Assembly (NCBI GenBank): GCA_025351545.1
Contig: JANXVQ010000329.1
Coordinates: 1 to 11,581 of the forward strand
DNA: 11,581 bases
Direction: 5' to 3'
DNA from: Spirosoma sp.
GTDB lineage: Bacteria > Bacteroidota > Bacteroidia > Cytophagales > Spirosomataceae
In this document: positions 7,306 to 11,581 of the stretch, in pieces
Layout of the letters: every line of letters starts with the position of its first letter
Position numbering within the stretch: position 1 is the stretch's first letter
Made by a program: the position numbers and the translations under genes
The notes under the pieces: model-generated
Seen by the model: the letters and a program-made list of their open reading frames with translations, nothing else
The model's database searches: none
Told to the model about the DNA's origin: nothing

Positions 7306-8820
7306 CTAGGTCGTTAACGACCAGCCTTCACGGTACTCGCGTTTAACGAATTGATTCGCTTCGTCGAGGTTGGTGATTTTCATGTTTTTACCATCCCATA
7401 GCAGTTTCTTGCGGCCGGGGTAGCTAAAGCCTTTTCCACTGGCGTTAGCCTGACGAAGTGTATAGCTGCGAATGGCTAAATTGCCCATCAACACAGATTC
7501 TGTCAGCGGACCGGCAAAATCGAATGACGACGTAAGCGCCTTGTGCTCTTTACTATTGAAACCGGCTTTGCAGGCTTCCGTCCAAAACACCTGGTGACCA
7601 TTCTCTGGCAGAGGCTTGATACCATCGGCTGGCTTAGGTTTGGGATCGCCCACTATTTTCTGGCCATCTTTCGTATAAAGTTTTGGGTCTTCGCCATACA
7701 TGCCGCATATCAGTAAACCCTTATCGCCGTGTATGAGTACACCATTCTCGCCATTTTCGGGCATGAGTTCGCCTTCTGGCAGCATATCCGGACGGAACGG
7801 GCGGAGACCGCCATCTTCCCAGATCATTTTTACTGCCGACTTATTTTTGGCCGTTGCCGGAAATTTTATTTCCACATGCGACGATGGAGGGCAGCCTTCG
7901 GGAATATATTCGGGGGTCCAGTCTTTCAGGAATACCTGACCAATGCTGGTTTCTACCTCTGTTGGGTAGCCAAGTCCAAGTACCCGGAACGGCGTATCCA
8001 TGATGTGGCAACCGATGTCGCCCAGCGCACCCGCACCGAAATTCCACCAGCCACGCCATTTGAAGGGGTGATAAGCAGGGGTATAACCAACTTTTTGAGC
8101 TGGTCCGAGCCAAAGATCCCAATCCAGATCGACGGGAATTTCTGCAACTGGCTGCGGCACCGGAATGCCCTGCGGCCAAACAGGACGGTTGGTCCAGAGG
8201 TTAACGGTATGCACAGTACCCAATAAGCCTTTATCGAACCACTCCACCATTTGTTTCTGTTGTGGGTTCGACGAGCCCTGATTGCCCATTTGCGTAACGA
8301 CTTTGTATTTACGGGCCGCTTCGGTCAGCATCCGGGCCTCGTATATGTTATGCGTCAGGGGTTTCTGTACATATACGTGCTTTCCCCGTTGCATAGCTGC
8401 CATAGCTACCACTGCATGGGTATGGTCGGCAGTTGACACCGTTACGGCATCAATATTTTTACCTTCCTTATCCAGCATCTCCCGAAAGTCCTTGTACTTT
8501 TTGGCGTTAGGGTGCTTCGTGAAATTTTCTTTGACGCGGGGAAGGCCCCAGTCTACGTCGCAGAGGGCCACAATATTGTTGGCTCCGTTGTTGTACGAGT
8601 TGTTGGTGTCGCTAAAGCCTTTACCGCCAAAGCCAACACCCGCAATATTTAGTTTATCGCTGGGTGCAATAAAACCTTTGCCACCCAGTACGTGGCGGGG
8701 CACAATAAAGAAGCCCGCTGTAGCCAAAGCCCCCGCCTGAATAAACTGACGGCGGGAGGTGCCTGAGTTGGTTTGCTCAGGCGAGCCCACGCCGGGCGTT
8801 GAATTATCTGATTGGTTCAT
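7306..8820 (-). CDS. Tat-exported Gfo/Idh/MocA-family NAD(P)-dependent oxidoreductase
   Basis: This 504-residue protein has a twin-arginine signal (SRRQFIQAGALATAGFF, R23-R24), so it is folded with cofactor in the cytoplasm and then exported. The Rossmann motif GVGFGGKG (G61-x-G63-x-x-G66) follows a beta strand, with an acidic residue at the end of the second strand (ALCDVD). The family lysine motif reads QKP (Q152-K153-P154) in VYVQKPLTHN instead of the usual EKP, a change I recall from other exported Bacteroidota members. The C-terminal domain has GALGDIGCHIMD with H272 and D275, the usual catalytic-region His/Asp. Members oxidise or reduce sugars and inositols; the related GH109 enzymes cleave glycosides by an NAD-dependent route. 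The actual reaction here is not determined. The start is fixed by the Tat motif. It lies 113 bases after truC on the same strand, with no clear promoter in between. Confidence 0.93.
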   Translation of the reverse strand: MNQSDNSTPGVGSPEQTNSGTSRRQFIQAGALATAGFFIVPRHVLGGKGFIAPSDKLNIAGVGFGGKGFSDTNNSYNNGANNIVALCDVDWGLPRVKENFTKHPNAKKYKDFREMLDKEGKNIDAVTVSTADHTHAVVAMAAMQRGKHVYVQKPLTHNIYEARMLTEAARKYKVVTQMGNQGSSNPQQKQMVEWFDKGLLGTVHTVNLWTNRPVWPQGIPVPQPVAEIPVDLDWDLWLGPAQKVGYTPAYHPFKWRGWWNFGAGALGDIGCHIMDTPFRVLGLGYPTEVETSIGQVFLKDWTPEYIPEGCPPSSHVEIKFPATAKNKSAVKMIWEDGGLRPFRPDMLPEGELMPENGENGVLIHGDKGLLICGMYGEDPKLYTKDGQKIVGDPKPKPADGIKPLPENGHQVFWTEACKAGFNSKEHKALTSSFDFAGPLTESVLMGNLAIRSYTLRQANASGKGFSYPGRKKLLWDGKNMKITNLDEANQFVKREYREGWSLTT

Positions 8821-8933
8821 GGAAAAACGTAATAGGAGTTATATTAATTGATAAAGGAATATTAAGCGAAATTTACCCAAATAGATAACATGATTTTTGA
8901 GCTTCATCAGTTTTAACGACTGGTGTTGGCTGA

Positions 8934-9689
8934 TTAGTCAAAGGGTAACGTATTTGATTCAAACAATTCCTCCATCATCCGCCCGAACTCTGCTTGCCAG
9001 GGGGCGGTGATCGTAATGACTTCTGCCGTGATGGGATGCGTAAATGAAACACGCTGAGCGTGTAGTAACATCGTATTCATCTCAAAATGAGCCTTGAATA
9101 ACTTGTTTTGCTTATTGCAGCCGTGTGGCCGGTCGCCGATGATGGGATGGAGGATATGCGCCATGTGTTTGCGTAACTGGTGCATCCGTCCGGTGGTGGG
9201 TGTCAACTCGACGAGCGAATAGCGGGAGGTCGCGTGGTTGCCAAACGGCAGAGGGATCTCCGTGCGCTGAAGCGTTTTCAAATGCGTAAAGGCTTCTTGC
9301 AGTAATCCCGGTCGGAATGCCGCATCATCACCGTTGCGGTCATCGCGCCGGAGTGGATAGTCAATTTCCTGTTCATCAGGCGTGTAGCCTCGCACAATAG
9401 CCAGATACGATTTCTGAACCGCTCCCTCCATAAACCGTTGCTGCATGATGGAGTTCATAGATTCGGATAAGGCAAATAAAAGCACCCCACCCGTTTTACG
9501 GTCTAGCCGATGCACAGGATATACCCGCTGCCCCAACTGGTCGCGGAGAAGTTGAACGGCAAATTCGCTGGCGTCACTCGCTATATGCGACCGGTGAACC
9601 AGCAAGCCATGTGGTTTATTAATAGCGACTAAATCAGTATCCTGATACAGTAGAGAAAGTGGTTGGTTGATATTTACTAATTGATTCAT
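8934..9689 (-). CDS. truC: tRNA pseudouridine(65) synthase-like protein (RluA family)
   Basis: This is an RluA-family pseudouridine synthase most like TruC, which isomerises uridine 65 in the acceptor arm of certain tRNAs. The sequence starts LSLLYQDTDLVAINKPHGLLVHRS, closely parallel to E. coli TruC (LYQDEWLVAVNKPSGWLVHRS as I recall it). The catalytic motif is HRLDRKTGGVLLF, with the Asp nucleophile at about residue 63. Later landmarks are QKSYLAIVRGY, TSRYSLVELTPTTGRMHQLRKHMAH and HPIIGDRPHG. The length, 251 residues from the ATG at 9689, matches TruC (about 260). An in-frame ATG six codons upstream (9707) is possible but adds residues not expected in the family. There is no S4 RNA-binding domain, again like TruC. 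The enzyme is cytoplasmic housekeeping and probably unrelated to its neighbours. Another RluA-type specificity is the main alternative. Confidence 0.9.
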   Translation of the reverse strand: MNQLVNINQPLSLLYQDTDLVAINKPHGLLVHRSHIASDASEFAVQLLRDQLGQRVYPVHRLDRKTGGVLLFALSESMNSIMQQRFMEGAVQKSYLAIVRGYTPDEQEIDYPLRRDDRNGDDAAFRPGLLQEAFTHLKTLQRTEIPLPFGNHATSRYSLVELTPTTGRMHQLRKHMAHILHPIIGDRPHGCNKQNKLFKAHFEMNTMLLHAQRVSFTHPITAEVITITAPWQAEFGRMMEELFESNTLPFD

Positions 9690-9766
9690 TGTCTGCAAAT
9701 AGCACAAAAAATAAACACCGTCACCTGGCCAGTACCTTTACCTTTTCGGTCAAAATAAAATACCAT
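9690..9766. promoter_or_regulatory. Divergent intergenic region between truC and the metallohydrolase gene
   Basis: These 77 bases separate the two preferred divergent starts and should hold both promoters. On the plus strand, two overlapping seven-of-eight matches to the Bacteroidota -7 box TAnnTTTG occur: TACCTTTA at 9733-9740 and TACCTTTT at 9739-9746. On the minus strand there is TATTTTTTG (complement of 9705-9713), one T longer than consensus. No clear -33 TTG accompanies any of them, so these are candidates only. Confidence 0.3.
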
Positions 9767-11380
9767 ATGCACCGTACTGTACTATCTCTTGCTGCATTGT
9801 ATGGTTTCCTGATGAGTGGGTTACTCCTTCTGCTTGGGATGAAGTCTACATTTGCCGGTACGCAACAGCGTGGTCTGCTTCAGATTGACATACGGGATAA
9901 GGCAACAGGAAAATTGACGCCCGTGCGTGTGCGGCTAACTCAGTCAGGTAAGCCTGTAACGGAAATACCTAATGAAGCGGTGGCTGTTTCGTATGGTTTA
10001 TGGGATCATGCCGATGGCTATGCTTTCCAGCCCGATAGCTCATTTTATGTGTCGGGTCATTTTAAACTTCAGTTGCCTCCTGGCACCTATCAGCTTGCGC
10101 TGATGAAAGGCAATGAATACGTAAATCAGTATCACACTCTTTTGATTAAGCGGGGTAAAATTTTACAGAAAACGTACAACATGACGCGCTGGATACATAT
10201 GGCCGCACGGGGTTGGTACTCGGCCGATGACCATATTCATATCCGACGTTCACCACGAGAAAATCAGCCGTTGATGGACTGGATTCAGGGCGAAGATATC
10301 AATGTGGGCGTATTACTCAAGATGGGCGATTTTTGGGAAACCTATTATCCTCAGTATGCTTTCGGCGAAAAGGGAAATTACAGGCAGGGGAATTACCTGC
10401 TAACGCCCGGTCAGGAAGACCCCCGCACACCTGAACTGGGCCACGCATTGGGTTTCGGGGCGACGGGTGCCGTTCGGTATGGGCAAAACTATTATTACTA
10501 CGATAAGGTATTCGACGAATTGCACAAACGCGGTGGCCTTACCGGCTATGCGCATCAAGCCGAATCGTTTCATGGCTATCGGGGTTTAACCCTTGATGGC
10601 CTGCGTGGTAAGGTGGACATGCTGGAGCTCTTGCAGTATTGCGTGTCGGATAAACCCTTGCGTACAGAACACTATTATCACCTGCTGGATTTGGGTTTCC
10701 CGCTCACGGCTACGGCAGGTTCTGACTTTCCCTGGTGCGGGCACGACCACGATCATGGCCCTCCCGAACGATCTGCCCGCATTGGCAATGCCCGCTTTTA
10801 CACGTATCTCGATAAGCCGTTCAGCTATGACGCCTGGAAAGCAGGTGTGGCCGCCGGGCACACGTTTGTGACCAGCGGCCCTATCCTTGATTTTAGGGTG
10901 AATAATGCTCTGCCCGGCGATCGGATTGCCTTGAAAAAAGGGGATAAAATAACCATCAGGGCCGAGGCTTATGGGCATCCAAAACAGACTCCGCTCGAAG
11001 CCCTCGAAATCGTTGTACATGGTAAAGTGCTGGGTCGTGTAACGAAGAATGATCCAGGGCAATCGCCAGGTCATTTAACCATTAATATAGAATTGCCGTC
11101 TATAGCGCACGGTCTCTGGATTGCGGCCCGGTGCTACGGTGATTCCACACAGGCAGCACACACAACGCCTGTTTACGTAACCGTTGATGGAGACGGGTTT
11201 CACAATCCTGAAACGGTCGAAACGTATTTGAATAAAAGCGAATTATACCTTCGGGAGTTGGAACAGGAATTGGATACCCATCATGACAAACCCGAGTTTC
11301 GCGCCTGGTATTATAAGAAGGGACTTAAAACACGTATTGATGAAACTCGTCAGTGCATAACGACCCTTACGACGGAGTAA
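9767..11380 (+). CDS. Exported CehA/McbA-family PHP-type metallohydrolase
   Basis: This 537-residue protein is a secreted metal-dependent hydrolase of the PHP/CehA-McbA type. The frame could open at a TTG at 9689, but the ATG at 9767 gives a clean signal peptide (MHRTVLSLAALYGFLMSGLL, cleavage near residue 30) and avoids overlapping truC. Residues about 35-145 form a beta-rich domain (LLQIDIRDKATGKLTPVRV). The metal-binding domain then begins with SADDHIHI (D155, H156, H158) and continues with GYAHQAE (H263), DMLELLQY (E287) and TAGSDFPW (D320). This order matches the DxHxH...H...E...D ligand pattern of PHP enzymes. A His/Asp-rich stretch, CGHDHDHGPP, follows the D320 motif. The last ~130 residues are a further beta region and a charged helix. 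Known CehA and McbA enzymes hydrolyse the carbamate pesticide carbaryl, but most relatives have unknown natural substrates, and none can be named here. Confidence 0.87.
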   Translation: MHRTVLSLAALYGFLMSGLLLLLGMKSTFAGTQQRGLLQIDIRDKATGKLTPVRVRLTQSGKPVTEIPNEAVAVSYGLWDHADGYAFQPDSSFYVSGHFKLQLPPGTYQLALMKGNEYVNQYHTLLIKRGKILQKTYNMTRWIHMAARGWYSADDHIHIRRSPRENQPLMDWIQGEDINVGVLLKMGDFWETYYPQYAFGEKGNYRQGNYLLTPGQEDPRTPELGHALGFGATGAVRYGQNYYYYDKVFDELHKRGGLTGYAHQAESFHGYRGLTLDGLRGKVDMLELLQYCVSDKPLRTEHYYHLLDLGFPLTATAGSDFPWCGHDHDHGPPERSARIGNARFYTYLDKPFSYDAWKAGVAAGHTFVTSGPILDFRVNNALPGDRIALKKGDKITIRAEAYGHPKQTPLEALEIVVHGKVLGRVTKNDPGQSPGHLTINIELPSIAHGLWIAARCYGDSTQAAHTTPVYVTVDGDGFHNPETVETYLNKSELYLRELEQELDTHHDKPEFRAWYYKKGLKTRIDETRQCITTLTTE

Positions 11381-11399
11381 TAAGTGACAGGTCTCCGTC
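11371..11399. terminator. Weak hairpin at the end of the metallohydrolase gene
   Basis: GACGGAG at 11371-11377 is complementary to CTCCGTC at 11393-11399, with a 15-base loop; the hairpin overlaps the stop codon. A second, mutually exclusive stem (GTGAC 11384-11388 with GTCAC 11397-11401) is present. There is no U run after either stem on the plus strand, so this is at best a weak or factor-dependent terminator. Confidence 0.25.
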
Positions 11400-11418
11400 A
11401 CCACACACCAAGTCGTAA

Positions 11419-11577
11419 TTAGAGGCTCATCATATCGCTTAAGTGCCCGTGTCGCCCGTTGTCATAAATGGCATCCCCCTTGGCATCAAACATCCGGTAA
11501 ACGCCCGGCTTAGAAGGAAGCCGCGTGACGAAATCGCGAATGAGCTCGGTGCCAGTGAGGGGTGGTGAATCGGTCAT
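11419..11577 (-). pseudogene. Truncated UvrC-like N-terminal fragment
   Basis: This minus-strand frame of 52 codons has an ATG at 11577 and a TAA at 11419-11421. Residues about 11-40 (ELIRDFVTRLPSKPGVYR, then MFDAKGDAIY) look like the start of UvrC, the nuclease subunit of nucleotide excision repair, whose N-terminal GIY-YIG domain reads LPxxPGVYRMxDxxGxxxYVGKAxxLKxRV. The match ends right after the Tyr of the second motif half: instead of VGKA, the frame reads DNGRHGHLSDMMSL and stops. The other two minus-strand frames do not resume the motif, and the next sequence is the 3' end of the metallohydrolase gene. UvrC is normally about 600 residues, so nearly all of it is missing. The window ends four bases beyond the ATG, so this Met may be internal to a longer frame. 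Alternatives are a small real gene or the C-terminal end of an unrelated protein with a chance match. Confidence 0.55.
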
Positions 11578-11581
11578 GAGG

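Noticed and set aside
8821..8933. Possible -7 box (TCTATTTG, complement of 8878-8885) for the Gfo/Idh/MocA gene.
   Set aside because: It has one mismatch and no TTG at the expected upstream distance, so it is not distinguishable from chance in AT-rich DNA.
9689..9766. N-terminal extension of the metallohydrolase from a TTG start at 9689.
   Set aside because: It would overlap the truC start codon, and the 26 extra residues would bury an otherwise clean signal peptide that begins at the ATG at 9767.
1..11581. CRISPR arrays, tRNA or rRNA genes, insertion sequences and phage attachment sites.
   Set aside because: I found no regularly spaced repeats, no cloverleaf or rRNA-like stretch, no transposase and no paired terminal repeats on reading both strands.

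Overview
The window looks like chromosomal DNA from a Bacteroidota bacterium, most likely a Cytophagales member of the Spirosoma/Larkinella type. The evidence is a SusC/SusD outer-membrane pair, an exported FG-GAP/VCBS propeller, a Tat-exported Gfo/Idh/MocA oxidoreductase, and the lack of Shine-Dalgarno sequences: the bases before every start codon are A/T-rich or otherwise unlike an SD site. The genus is an inference from protein style; no database search was run.

Layout from left to right. (1) The 3' end of an AraC-family regulator (+). (2) A strong hairpin terminator. (3) A susC-susD operon on the minus strand (5120 to 291), preceded by a 308-base AT-rich leader with no gene. (4) A small glyoxalase-fold (VOC) gene on the minus strand. 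(5) Divergent from it, an exported seven-repeat FG-GAP/VCBS protein (+). (6) A near-perfect 52-base bidirectional terminator hairpin. (7) A Tat-signal Gfo/Idh/MocA oxidoreductase (-). (8) A TruC-like tRNA pseudouridine synthase (-). (9) Divergent from truC, an exported CehA/McbA-type PHP metallohydrolase (+). (10) At the right edge, a 52-codon minus-strand reading frame whose first ~40 residues match the start of UvrC. It loses the match in the middle of the GIY-YIG motif and soon stops.

How the genes may work together. SusC/SusD would bind and import an oligomeric substrate across the outer membrane, and the AraC-type protein may regulate this. No glycoside hydrolase, sulfatase, lyase or peptidase is visible beside the pair, so the substrate cannot be named. 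The exported propeller, the Tat oxidoreductase and the secreted metallohydrolase all belong to the cell envelope and could act on related material. They are on mixed strands and separated by terminators, so a shared pathway is only a guess. truC is housekeeping.

Most of the window is ordinary accessory Bacteroidota content, and I see no convincing new multi-gene system. The items most worth a second look are the truncated UvrC-like frame at the right end, the sugar-uptake locus without a degradative enzyme, and the long susC leader with its small palindrome.
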